From Porphyra umbilicalis (lineage: Eukaryota; Rhodophyta; Bangiophyceae; Bangiales; Bangiaceae), in contig KV918792.1 in the NCBI GenBank assembly GCA_002049455.2, forward strand, positions 345,753 through 409,752: a stretch of DNA of 64,000 nucleotides, written 5' to 3'. The position numbers and the translations under genes are program-made. Under the pieces are notes generated by a model, which was given only the letters and a program-made list of their open reading frames with translations, searched no databases and was not told where the DNA came from. Positions 24,833 through 35,454 of the stretch are shown in pieces (positions within the stretch are counted from its first letter, which is position 1; the number at the start of each line of letters is the position of its first letter).

Positions 24833-25459
24833 ACACAGGGAGCTCTTGCGAGCCTTGCTGCTCCCGGTATTTCCAGTAGAAGCAGTGTAGGCCAGAGCGG
24901 CGCCCGCGTGGGGCCCGCCGCCGTGACCGCCTTCACGGCCACCGACGCCATTCGTGCCCTTGCCCTTGGCCTCGTCCGCCTTCTTCTTGTAGTAGTCGCG
25001 TTGCATGTGTCCCTTTTTGTTGCAGTAGAAGCACACGACCGACTTCTTGTCAAACGGCTTCTTAGGCGCCGCTGCCGCAAAGGCTTGTGACTTGACACTG
25101 CCAGAAGGCCTGGAAGCGCCGACAGAAATGCTCCGCTGCTCGACTTGAAGCAGCTTAGCCGTCACGTCCGACATGACGAGCTTAGTTTCCTTGTTCTCGA
25201 ACACCGTCCTGAGCATCCCGTACTCTGCCGGGAGCCCTGCCAGGACACGCAGCGCAAGCGTGTTGTCGTCCACCGGGTTTCCGAGCATGGCGAGCTCGTC
25301 CCGGAGCATCTTGGCGCGCGACGCAAACTTGATGATGTTCTCGTCGCCGCCCTTATTGAGGCTGCTCAGCTCGTCCATGAGCCGCAGCAGCTGCGCGTTG
25401 TCTCGCGCCTGGAACATGACCTTGAGCGCGTCCCACGCCTATTTGGCCGTGTCCACCAA
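24833..25459 (-). pseudogene. Copia gag, C-terminal part with altered zinc knuckle
   Basis: In the same frame as pol, separated from protease by TAA at 24830. It contains the UBN2-type gag helices (SLNKGGDENIIKFASRAKML, LAGLPAEYGMLRTVFENKE). A zinc knuckle follows, CFYCNKKGHMQRDY, in which the fourth ligand is Tyr instead of Cys, a single G-to-A change from the expected codon. An in-frame TAG lies at 25439-25441, just before the point where the nested element interrupts gag. The N-terminal half continues at 31,492. Confidence 0.85.
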
Positions 25460-26061
25460 TGTAGCACAACAGAATGTGGATCAAGTCATAGGGGGGAGGG
25501 AAGCATTCCGCACGTGCCCCCTCCGTGCGTGCACTGCTATAGGGCCATCGGACCCGGGAATTCAGGCCGCCAGAGGTGATGACACAAGGCACGGTTTACT
25601 TCCCGGCGACGACGGTGCCTCCCACCGTCGTCGCCCTTCGTCCTAAAAGGGCGGAAACCGTTGCGTGGGCCCAATTCCCCTAATGGGAATTGGCCCGCGC
25701 CGCCAACCAACCAATACAACTAAGTACAATGCAAGACAAGTCCCACAATGCGGTAAGTAGAGACGAGGGGGAATCGGGACCGGGCGCCCCTGCCTGACGT
25801 GGCGGCACGTGGCGGCCGGTGGCGTGGCTACGCGGGAGCGCTCGCCGCCCGACATAACCGCCGCCCCGCGCGGGCCCGCCGGCCGCGGCTGCGCGCCGCC
25901 AGGCCGGGTTGCACGCACAGCACGGCCCCACACCCAGTGTGAGCGCAATGCCCGTGGCCCGAGGGCACACCAGGCCCGTGTGCCGGTGGGGGTCGTGTCC
26001 GCCCGACCCCGGCTCCCCCCGCGCCGTGCCTCGGCACCACCCCCGACCTGGTGGTGCTACA
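25460..26061 (-). repeat. Non-autonomous element 3' LTR (602 bp)
   Basis: Identical in length to 30890-31491 and about 99% alike. Begins TGTAGCACAACAG and ends GTGGTGCTACA on the plus strand. Confidence 0.92.
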
Positions 26062-26074
26062 TCACCCTCTTCCC
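26062..26074 (-). promoter_or_regulatory. Polypurine tract of the non-autonomous element
   Basis: On the minus strand GGGAAGAGGGTGA directly precedes the left LTR, the position of a plus-strand priming tract in an element of minus orientation. Confidence 0.65.
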
Positions 26075-26179
26075 AGCGGCTGCCGTCCGCGGCGGCCGAT
26101 GATGCGAACATCAAGGTAACCGGGGAAAGCCTCACAGACGCCAAGGGGCACCAGCGGTACCGCAATGCCGGCGGTGTCC

Positions 26180-27890
26180 GCGACGGACCCGGCTTGCGGC
26201 GGCTCGCATCGTCACAAACCCGACGAGCAAGCCGCCTCGCTGCCATGGGCGGTGCGGAGACCAACTTTCCCCTACGACAGGGAGGAAGCGCGTCCCGCGG
26301 GGAACCCGCCCATACCCGGGGGGCGCGAAACCGACCGCGGGCAGCCCGCCGGCGGGGGCAGAGAACGCCGCCCGCCCCAGGCCACCGCGGCCGGCGAAGA
26401 CGCCGCGCGTCCGTGCCACCGGCAAGACGGCCAGCGATTGGCCCCCCCGTGATCCGGCGTGCAACGCCGCCCGGAATCGCGGCGCGACCACACCAGCGCC
26501 GGCGGGCGAAGCGCCCCACCGCCACGGGCAGTGTGGCCCCCAACTTCCCCCTACGACAGGGAGGAAACGCGTCCCGCGGGGAACCCGCCCATACCCCGGG
26601 GGCGCGAAACCGACCGCGGGAAGCCCGCCGGCGGGGGCAGAGAACGCCGCCCGCCCCCGGCCACCGCGGCCGACGAAGACGCCGCGCGTTCGTGCCACCG
26701 GCAAGACGGCCAGCGATTGGCCCCCCCGTGATCCGGCGTGCAACGCCGCCCGGAATCGCGGCGCGACCACACCAGCGCCGGCGGGCGAAGCGCCCCACCG
26801 CCATGGGCAGTGTGGCCCCCAACTTCCCCCTACGACAGGGAGGAAGCGCGTCCCGCGGGGAACCCGCCCATGCCCCGGGGGCGCGAAACCGACCGCGGGA
26901 AGCCCGCCGGCGGGGGCAGAGAACGCCGCCCGCCTCAGGCCACCGCGGCCGGCGAAGACGCCGCGCGTCCGTGCCACCGGCAAGACGGCCAGCGATTGGC
27001 CCCCCCGTAATCCGGCGTGCAACGCCGCCCGCCTTCGCGGCGCGACCACACCAGCGCCGGCGGGCGAGGCGCCTCACCGCCACGGGCAGTGCGGCCCCCA
27101 ACTTCCCCCTACGACAGGGAGGAAGCGCGTCCCGCGAGGAACCCGCCCATACCCCGGGGGCGCGAAACCGACCGCGGGAAGCCCGCCGGCGGGGGCAGAG
27201 AACGCCGCCCGCCCCCGGCCACCACGGCCGACAAAGACGCCGCGCGTCCGTGCCACCGGCAAGACGGCCAGCGATTGGCCCCCCCGTAATCCGGCGTGCA
27301 ACGCCGCCCGCCTTCACGGCGCGACCACACCAGCGCCGGCGGGCGAGGCGCCTCACCGCCACGGGCAGTGCGGCCCCCAACTTCCCCCTACGACAGGGAG
27401 GAAGCGCGTCCCGCGAGGAACCCGCCCATACCCCGGGGGCGCGAAACCGACCGCGGGAAGCCCGCCGGCGGGGGCAGAGAACGCCGCCCGCCCCCGGCCA
27501 CCGCGGCCGACGAAGACGCCGCGCGTTCGTGCCACCGGCAAGACGGCCAGCGATTGGCCCCCCAGTGATCCGGCGTGCAACGCCGCCCGGAATCGCGGCG
27601 CGACCACACCAGCGCCGGCGGGCGAAGCGCCCCACCGCCATGGGCAGTGTGGCCCCCAACTTCCCCCTACGACAGGGAGGAAGCGCGACCCGCGGGGAAC
27701 CCTCCCATACCCCGAGGGCGCGAAACCGACCGCGGGAAGCCCACCGGCGGGGGCAGAGAACGCCGCCCGCCCCCGGCCACCGCGGCCGACGAAGACGCCG
27801 CGCGTCCGTGCCACCGGCAAGACAGCCAGCGATTGGCCCCCTCGTGGTTCGGTGTGCAACGCGACGCGGCATCGCGGCGCGACCACGCCA
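26180..27890. repeat. Tandem array A, 279-bp unit, about 6 copies
   Basis: Units start at about 26180, 26459, 26738, 27017, 27296 and 27575, exactly 279 bp apart, with a partial seventh. The unit length is a multiple of three, so frames open in one unit stay open through all. This explains a 1102-codon plus frame and a 766-codon minus frame that share no similarity with known proteins. Confidence 0.92.
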
Positions 27891-27894
27891 ACGC

Positions 27895-28880
27895 CAGCGG
27901 CCACAAGGGCGCCGCCCCACCAGCGTGCTGCCCTTTGCGCGCGCCAGCGCGACGCCAGGGGCGCGACCCCACCGGCGCATCGCCTACCAGGCCAGACGCC
28001 GGCGGCAAGAGTGCCGACCCACGGGCGTATCGTACCTTGCGCGTGCCGAGGCGTCGCCAAGGGCGCCGCCTCAGCGGCGTACCGCCTCTTTCGCGCGGCG
28101 ACGCGTCGCCAAGGGCGCTGCCCCACCGGCGTGTCGCCCAGCGCGCCGACCAGCGGCGACTAGGGCGCCGCCCGATCGGCGTGCCGCCCCCATTCGCTCG
28201 CCGGCGCGTCGCCAGGGGCACTTCCCCACCGGCGCGTCGCCCACCGCATTGCCCGCCGGCGATGAGGGCGCCGCCCCACTCGCATGCCGCCTCCCTTCAC
28301 CGGCCGCCGCGTCGCCAGGGGCACCGCCCGACCGGCGCGTCGCCCACCGCGCTGACCGCCGGCGATCAGGGCGCCGCCCCACTGGCGTGAAGCCCTCCTT
28401 CACTCGCCGGCGCGTCGCCAGGGGCACCGCCCCACCGGCGGGTCGCCCGCCGCGCCGACCGCCGGCGACCAGGGTGCCGCCCCACTGGCGTGCCGCTTCC
28501 CTTCACTCGCCGGCGCGTAGGCAGGGGCGCCGCCCCACCGGCGCGTCGCCCACCGCGCCTACCGCCGGCGATCAGGGCGCCGCCCCACTGGCGTGCCGCC
28601 CCCCTTCACGCGCTGGCGCGTCGCCAGGGGCTCCGCCCCACCGGCGCGTCGCCCACCGCGCCGACCGCCGGCGACGAGGGCGCCGCCCCACGGGCATGCC
28701 GCCTTCCTTCACTCGCCGGCGCGTCGCCAGGGGCACCGCCCCACCGGCGCGTCGCCCACCTCGCCGTCCGCCGGCGACCAGGGCGCCGCCCCACTGGCGT
28801 GCCACCCTCTTCGCACGCCGGCGCGTCGCCAGGGGTACCGCCCTGTGCGTGGCCGCCACCCCATTGGCCTCGGCCGCTGC
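27895..28880. repeat. Tandem array B, 103-bp unit, about 9 copies
   Basis: The word GGCGCGTCGCCAGGGGC and its variants recur at about 28103, 28206, 28309, 28412, 28515, 28618, 28721 and 28824, a constant 103-bp step. The left end has a half-step (28051) and more diverged units. Confidence 0.88.
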
Positions 28881-28916
28881 GGCCAACCGGCGGCGGCCGA
28901 GAACCCACCCCCGGCG

Positions 28917-29990
28917 CGACGCTGCCAGTGCTTGGCGTCCCGTCACCCCACTGCAGGAGGCGCTGAGCACCAATCAGCGTCCCCTTCGTGGGGTACGCCA
29001 GCACCGGCATCGCCGCCGTGACCACGACGGCCGAGTCGATCCGAGGCGGGGGAAGACGTCCTCGGCGTCGACCGCCCACGTCTCGATCGCCGCATCGGCG
29101 TCCACAACGACGCGTCGGCAAGGCGGCTGGCCGCGTTCCACCGCGCCCATGCGGCGGTGTGGCGTCGCCACCCCGTCTCGCCCCGACCTTGTCGTCCGCC
29201 GGGGCCACGCCCCATAAGCGACGCTTCCAGTACTGGGCGTCCCGCCATCCCACGGGGGGAGGCGCTGAGCACCAATCAGCGTCCCCCGCGTGGGGTACGC
29301 CAGCACCGGCATCGCCGCCGTGACCACGACGGCCGAGTCGATCCGAGGCGGAGGAAGACGTCCTCGGCGGCGACCGCCTACCTCTCGATCGCCGCATCGG
29401 CGTCCACAACGACGCGTCGGCAAGGCGGCTGGCCGCGTTCCACCGCGCCCATGCGGCGGTGTGGCGTCGCCACCCCGTCTCGCCCCGACCTTGTCCGCCG
29501 GGGCCACGCCCCATACGCGACGCTGCCAGTACTGGGCGTCCCGCCATCCCACGGGGGGAGGCGCTGAGCACCAATCAGCGTCCCCCGCGTGGGGTACGCC
29601 AGCACCGGCATCACCGCCGTGACCACGACGGCCGAGTCGATCCGAGGCGGAGGAAGACGTCCTCGGCGGCGACCGCCTACCTCTCGATCGCCGCATCGGC
29701 GTCCACAACGACGCGTCGGCGAGGCGGCTGGCCGCGTTCCACCGCGCCCATGCGGCGGTGTGGCGTCGCCACCTCGTCTCGCCCCGACCTTGTCGTCCGC
29801 CGGGGCCACGCCCCATAAGCGACGCTTCCAGTACTGGGCGTCCCGCCATCCCACGGGGGGAGGCGCTGAGCACCAATCAGCGTCCCCCGCGTGGGGTACG
29901 CCAGCACCGGCATCGCCGCCGTGACCACGACGGCCGAGTCGATCCGAGGCGGAGGAAGACGTCCTCGGCGGCGACCGCCCACGTCTCGAT
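28917..29990. repeat. Tandem array C, about 302-bp unit, 3.5 copies
   Basis: Copies of GGGGTACGCCAGCACCGGCA recur at spacings of 302, 299 and 302 bp. The short unit lacks three bases near 29,490. The units are unlike those of arrays A and B. Confidence 0.9.
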
Positions 29991-30868
29991 CGCAGCACGG
30001 CCGGTCACACCGCGGCCGCAGCGGCCCACGGCGCGCTTCACCTTCCTCCACAGTTCCAATTCAAGCTGCCGTTGCTGCGCTAAGAGATCCACCCGGAATT
30101 CACGTCCGGATCGGCCTTCGCGTCTTATCTCGTCCTTCTTGGCGGACGCGTGTCGAGCATGCGCCCTGTTTGTCGCGGCCATAGGCATGCGACCTTTTGG
30201 TGCGCGGCACCTCGTAGCTGACCTTGAACTTGGTGTTTGAGTAAACACCTTGGGACTGTTGCATGCGACCGCCCTTGTCGCTGACAACGCCAGCGAAAGA
30301 CAAAGATGTTGCTTGCCCTACCGGGCCCCAGGGCGCTGCGCTCCGTGCACCCTTCCGCCACCTCCTTTGGAAAAGGTTCTTCGGTGGGTCCCGCACCACC
30401 TGCGGGGTCCGATCCGCCCAGGGGTTACAAGTAACATAGGCCCCCTGGCACCCAGTGCGACGCGCCGCGGCCCGAGCGTCTCGTTCCGAAGCGGCTGGGA
30501 CGCAAGTCACTGACGGGTGCGTGCAGCCGGGGTCTAAGGACCGTGGGTCCGTTCTCCACGGCCACCGACCTGCCGCCACCGCTCAGCGCTCCACCCCAAT
30601 CCCACCCCGGGCCCCGAAGACGCCCGGCCGGCGCCTCGTCGTCTCCTGCCGACGACATTGCGTTGTCCCTTGCCCGAAACGAGCCTTGAGCCACGCGTAG
30701 TCATCGTTCTGCAGGGAAGTTGAGGAAGAGCCGTGATCCGAAACGGCGACAGGAACACGGTCGATCGCAATGTCCTCAAATGGCATCGCACCCAAGACAA
30801 CCCCACCAAGACAACCACAACCAAAGTGCTAGGACGGTTCGTCCCGCGAGCAGCTACGGCCACAAGCA
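29991..30868 (-). other. Leader region of the non-autonomous element
   Basis: Downstream of the primer-binding site in element orientation are short open frames, for example 30795-30583 beginning MGAMPFEDIAIDRVPVAVSD and a 160-codon frame 30579-30100. They overlap in different frames and show no gag motif I recognise. They may be gag remnants of the parent element or untranslated leader. Confidence 0.35.
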
Positions 30869-30887
30869 GGTCTCACCCGGAGCGCCA
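30869..30887 (-). promoter_or_regulatory. Primer-binding site of the non-autonomous element
   Basis: On the minus strand TGGCGCTCCGGGTGAGACC begins two bases inside the right LTR. TGG pairs with the CCA end of a tRNA primer. The particular tRNA is not identified. Confidence 0.6.
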
Positions 30888-30889
30888 AA

Positions 30890-31491
30890 TGTAGCACGAC
30901 AGAATGTGGATCAAGTCATAGGGGGGAGGGAAGCATTCCGCACGTGCCCCCTCCGTGCGTGCACTGCTATAGGGCCATCGGACCCGGGAATTCAGGCCGC
31001 CAGAGGTGATGACACAAGGCACGGTTTACTTCCCGGCGACGACGGTGCCTCCCACCGTCGTCGCCCTTCGTCCTAAAAGGGCGGAAACCGTTGCGTGGGC
31101 CCAATTCCCCTAATGGGAATTGGCCCGCGCCGCCAACCAACCAATACAACTAAGTACAATGCAAGACAAGTCCCACAATGCGGTAAGTAGAGACGAGGGG
31201 GAATCGGGACCGGGCGCCCCTGCCTGACGTGGCGGCACCTGGCGGCCGGTGGCGTGGCTACGCGGGAGCGCTCGCCGCCCGATATAACCGCCGCCCCGCG
31301 CGGGCCCGCCGGCCGCGGCTGCGCGCCGCCAGGCCGGGTTGCACGCACAGCACGGCCCCACACCCAGTGTGGGCGCAATGCCCGTGGCCCGAGGGCACAC
31401 CAGGCCCGTGTGCCGGTGGGGGTCGTGTCCGCCCGACCCCGGCTCCCCCGGCGCCGTGCCCCGGCACCACCCCCGACCTGGTGGTGCTACA
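30890..31491 (-). repeat. Non-autonomous element 5' LTR (602 bp)
   Basis: Partner of 25460-26061. A TATA-like GATATAACC (GACATAACC in the other copy) lies near 31,284. A diverged relative of part of this LTR lies at about 42,985-43,229 on the opposite strand. Confidence 0.92.
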
Positions 31492-31826
31492 ACCGACGAG
31501 ACCGTGTTGGGGTGCACGGGCTTGACCGACATCTGGAAGGTCGCCAGCGCCGCCTCGTTCATGGCGTCCCACGCTTCGACCACCAGGTCGGACTTCTTGT
31601 CGTCGGACAAAGATGCCGGTCGGTCCGTCACGACGGCCGCCCAGAGCTTCTCCTTCTTGATCTGCGCACGCTGGTACGCTGCCCACACCTTGTAGTCGTC
31701 ATCCAGCTGCGCAAACCGCGGGCCGCCATAGCGGCCGTGGTCTGCCAAGTTGACAACCTCGGCGCCGCACAGCGCCACACTAACGACGTAGGGATCAGAA
31801 CACGCCCGCCCGACGCCGGAACACAC
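31492..31826 (-). pseudogene. Copia gag, N-terminal part
   Basis: The frame starts with Met at 31826 and gives a helical gag N-terminus (LDDDYKVWAAYQRAQIKKEK, DDKKSDLVVEAWDAMNEAAL) that stops matching at the insertion point 31492. Its continuation is 25459-24833. The start is provisional because upstream in-frame codons toward the LTR are also open. Confidence 0.75.
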
Positions 31827-31890
31827 CGCGATCCCGGGGACGTCGTCTCACCAGCGACCGCAGGGAAGACGACGGTTACCACCAGCGACA

Positions 31891-31905
31891 GCTGGGCCCA
31901 TAACC
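31891..31905 (-). promoter_or_regulatory. Copia primer-binding site matching initiator tRNA-Met anticodon arm
   Basis: Directly inside the 5' LTR the plus strand reads GCTGGGCCCATAACC. This is the anticodon stem-loop region of eukaryotic initiator tRNA-Met. The element RNA therefore carries its complement. Drosophila copia is known to prime from an internally cleaved initiator tRNA-Met half-molecule, and this site fits that mode rather than the usual tRNA 3' end. Confidence 0.75.
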
Positions 31906-32304
31906 TGTGAAGTGAGCGGTAGTTGGGTGGATGCGGTGCTGTACTCGAGAGCGGTCTGAGGCGCGAGGCTAGCAGGCTCTTAAACCCTCCGTGTGCCTCT
32001 CTCGCCACGTTCTGCCTGCGCACTCCCCCGCTAGCGCAGTGCTCCCTCCCTTGCAGGGTACATGCTCTCACCTCCCCACAAATCGCGACGCCCCTCGATG
32101 ACCCCACGAGAATCTCCCCGAGCTCAGCTCCAGAAGAAGCTGCCCTCAATATACAAGTACAAGTAATTACATTACACACATACAGCAATGCATGACAATG
32201 GCACACCCAAACAAGCCGATGACCGCATAAGTACTCCTGGAATTATCCAGGCAGTCCGCGGTAACTCCGACTTACCTGCGCGGGCTTGGGGGGCTGCCTC
32301 AACA
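31906..32304 (-). repeat. Copia 5' LTR (399 bp)
   Basis: Partner of 20265-20664. It directly abuts gypsy pol sequence on its outer side. Confidence 0.9.
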
Positions 32305-35236
32305 GGAGGCCGAGACGGCCGAGGTCAAGCGGCAGCTGGAGGCGGACGTCATCGAACCGACGTCGTCGGAATGGGGCTTCCCGGTCGTGCTCGTCCCCAA
32401 GAAGGATGGCACCCTCCGCTTCTGCGTCGGTTATTGACTGCTGAACGTCGTCACCAAGAAGGACTCGTACCCGCTGCCCCGGATGGACGAGTGCATCGAC
32501 AGCCTCGGCGAGGCGACCATCTTCTCGACGTTGGATTGCAACGCCGGCTACTGGCAGTTTGCCAGCGCGCCCGAAGATCGGGAGAAGACGGCTTTCGTGT
32601 GCCACGAGGGCGCGTACCAGTACAAACGGATGCCGTTCGGCCTAACAAACGCCCCGGCGACGTTCCAGCGGGCGCTGGACATCATCCTCTCCGGGGTGAA
32701 GTGGCAAAGCTGCCTCCTCTACCTCGACGATGTCATCGTGTACTCCAAGACGGAGGAGGAACATGTCGGCCACGTCGACCGCGTTCTGCGCCTGCTTCGC
32801 GACGCGGGAGTGACACTCCGCCTGCCCAAGTGCCGGTTCTTTCGTAAGACCGTGGCATACCTCGGGCACGAAATCAAGCCGGGCCGGCTCGGCGTGATGG
32901 ACGCGCACACGCGCGCCCTGCGCGAGGCGCGCTTCCCCACGACCCGCACGCAAGTACGGAGCTTCGTGGGGATGTGCAACGTCTTCCGCCGGTTCGTGCC
33001 GAACTTCGCACGGATAACGGCGCCATTGACGGAACTCATGGGGTCCACGGCCCCTGTCCTAGTGCCCCCCGCCACGACATTGCAGCAGCAGGCGTTCCAC
33101 CGGCTCAAGGAGGCCCTCAAGACCCCGCCGGTCCTCGCACTCCCGCGGCGCGAGCGGGAGTACGTCCTCGCAGTGGACGCCTGCGGGACGCAAGTGGGCG
33201 CCGCCCTGCTGCAAGAGCAAGACGACGGAAAGATTCAGCCGGTCGCGTATATCAGCCGGCGGCTGGCAACGAACGAGCGCTCCTACGGGGTTACGAAGAA
33301 GGAGTGCCTGGCAGTCGTCTGGGCGTCGCTCAAGCTCCGCCCCTACCTCGAGGGAGACCGTTTCCTCGTGCGCACGGACTACGACTTCCTGCGATGGATC
33401 CTCAACATCGAAAGTTCGGAAAATCCCCGCCTGGCACGCTGGCGCCTTTGCCTAAGCGAGTTGGAGTTCGACGTCGCCTACAAGCCGGGGATGACGCACT
33501 ACATGGCCGACAGCATCTCCCGCCTGGAGTCCGGGGCTCGCGACGAGACCGCGTTCGACGACGCGGTCCCCGTCTTTGCCGTGCGGGCCAACACGGTCCG
33601 GGGGCTCGACGCCGCCAACTACGTTGGCGGCCTTACGGTCCGTGGCATTAACCGCGACGCGGTGCTCTCGGCCCAAGCGGGCGACGGGTACTGCAAGGAG
33701 ATCGGGAAGGCCGTGAACGACGGGCGGCGCAATTCGTTCTTCGAGGACCCCGATGGGGTCCTCCGGCGGCGCGCGGCGCCCGATGGCGCCCACCAGGTGG
33801 TGGTCCCGACCTCCTTGCAGGAGCAGGTCCTCCACCTGGAGCACGACGCGACCCTCGCCGGGCACCCCGGGGAGTCCCGCATGTATGCGGCGATGCGGCG
33901 GTACTACTACTGGGTGGGGATGGCGGCCGACGTCGTCTCCTACGTGAGGAAATGCGACAGCTGTGCCCGGCAGCGCGTGCGCCCTCTGGCGCGGCGCTCG
34001 CCCCTCACTCTGTTCCCCGCCACCGTGTTCTTCCAGGACATTACTGTGGACCTCTACGGGCCCCTCGAGCGGACGGCCGCCGGCCACCGGTTCATCCTGG
34101 TGATCACCGATCGGTTCACCAAGCTGGTGCGCGCCATCCCACTGGACGGTACGTCGGCCGTGGACGGCGCCTCGGTCGTCCTGGACTACTGGGTAAGCGC
34201 TTATGGTCCGCCGGACCAGCTACTCTCGGACGGGGGACCCCAGTTCAACAGCCACTTCTGGCGCCAGGTTTGCAACCTGCTCTCCATCGAGCCTAAGGTG
34301 ACGTCGCTGTCACACCCGCAGACGAACGGGCAGCCGAAGCGGTTCAACCGCACTATGCATACGATCCTAAACCACTAAGTGGCGGAGCATCCGCGGTCCT
34401 GGGACCAACTCCTTGGGGCCCTGACGCTGGTGTACAACAGCCGCCCCCACCGTAGCACCGGGGTTGCCCCGCTGGAACTGGTCAACCCCATCGGGGTATC
34501 CAGCTGGGTATTCAAGGACATCCCCAAGTCCAGGGCGTACCCCATCACGGCGCAACGCGGCACCGCCGCCGAGAAGCGGGCCAAAGCAGCCCTCCTGACC
34601 CGCCTTGTGCAGCTCATTTCGCAGATGCGGGCAACGCTCAAGGAGACGCAGGGGCGCAACAAGCGCGACCACGACAAGCGCCTCGCGCTGCGCGCGGAGA
34701 TGCTCACCGTGGAGGGCTGCGCGTGGCTGCGCGACCACGCCAAAGAGGAGGGTGCCGGCGGCACGTTGACACACGTCGCACGCGGACCGTATCGCGTGGT
34801 CTCCACGGACGGCCCGACGGTCCTCCAGGACGTGGACGGGGAGCACCGCCGTGAGAACGTCGCGCACGTCGTCCGCGCCTCGGGCACGGCCGCCGAGTCC
34901 CCTGCCCAACACCCCGCGTTGCGGGCCGCGCGCTCCTTCCATGGGGCGGAGGCCGAAGTCCAGCGGTACGGCGTGGACCGCATCTCGGACCACGCGACGC
35001 TGCCCGACGGCACCCTTCGGGTCCAAGTCTACTGCACCGGACACCCGCAGCCCACCTGAAGGGACGCCGCGGACGCCCAGCACGAGACGCTGCGCGTGTA
35101 CCTGCGCCGCGCCGCGCGCTCGGGGCTGCCCCACACGTCCGCCGACCCGCCGCCGGCGGTCCCGCAAGACGCGGCTCCCGACGGCGGCGCCGCCTCGGGC
35201 GGCGCCGCGGCGCCGCCCCTGGCCATCCGTTCCTGA
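32305..35236 (+). pseudogene. Ty3/gypsy pol: RT, RNase H, integrase, chromodomain
   Basis: One plus-strand frame of about 976 codons carries three in-frame stops: TGA 32435-32437, TAA 34376-34378 and TGA 35057-35059. RT: SEWGFPVVLVPKKDGTLRFC, MPFGLTNAPATFQRALD and the YLDD box in LLYLDDVIVYSK. RNase H: YVLAVDACGTQVGAALLQ and KKECLAVVWASLK. The integrase zinc region has LEHDATLAGHPGE and CDSCARQR. The core has VDLYGPLE and LSDGGPQFNSHFW, but the catalytic Glu of the third motif reads Lys (QTNGQPKRFNR, codon 34337-34339). The C-terminus (YGVDRISDHATLPDGTLRVQ to YLRRAARSGLP) resembles a chromodomain. Its 5' end is cut by the copia LTR. This copy is inactive as read. Confidence 0.92.
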
Positions 35237-35454
35237 CCCCTTGGGTCGGCGCGGCAGCCGGGCGCGGCGGGGGGGGTGGGGTGGGGTTTTTTAGGGTTTT
35301 GGGGCCTTGGGGCCGTCGCGGGGGGGGGGAATGCGCACCAGCGGCCAAGGAATGGCGGGGCCACGAAGCGCACACCCGCGGCTTTATTATACGGCGGCCG
35401 ACGACCTCACGCCGTCGGACTAAGCGCCACACCCACGGGGCCAGGGCGATGCCC
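35237..35454. other. G-rich stretch after gypsy pol
   Basis: Runs of G (35,268-35,330) follow the pol stop and could include the element's purine tract. A single TTTTTTAGGGTTTTGGGG phrase is present. Confidence 0.35.

Larger units (their letters stand above)
25460..31491 (-). mobile_element. Non-autonomous LTR retrotransposon filled with tandem arrays
   Basis: Two 602-bp LTRs (25460-26061 and 30890-31491) differ at about six positions and share termini TGTAGCAC...GTGCTACA. The element lies inside copia gag with a 5-bp target duplication (ACCAA 25455-25459, ACCGA 31492-31496), and removing it with one duplication restores the gag frame. Orientation is minus: a TGG-type primer-binding site adjoins the right LTR and a purine tract adjoins the left. 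The 4.8-kb interior has no reverse transcriptase, integrase or protease. It holds three tandem arrays plus about 0.9 kb of leader, so it must rely on another element's enzymes. Confidence 0.88.
20265..32304 (-). mobile_element. Ty1/copia retrotransposon split by a nested LTR element
   Basis: The LTRs are 20265-20664 (3') and 31906-32304 (5'), about 93% alike, each bounded by TG and CA. Protein order on the minus strand is gag, protease, integrase, RT, RNase H, which is the copia order. A primer-binding site abuts the 5' LTR and a purine-rich tract abuts the 3' LTR. Gag is interrupted at 25459/31492 by a complete 6-kb LTR element with a 5-bp target duplication (ACCAA/ACCGA). No target duplication flanks the copia itself (TTCCC versus GGAGG), so one side has been deleted or rearranged. 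Several stops make this copy defective. Confidence 0.9.

Noticed and set aside
25680-29217. Open frames of 1102 codons (plus) and 766 codons (minus)
   Set aside because: They are products of a 279-bp repeat unit divisible by three and of GC bias. They run through an LTR and other arrays and show no known domain.
35280-35320. Telomere-like TTTTTTAGGGTTTTGGGG
   Set aside because: A single imperfect unit within a G-rich stretch; not an interstitial telomere array.
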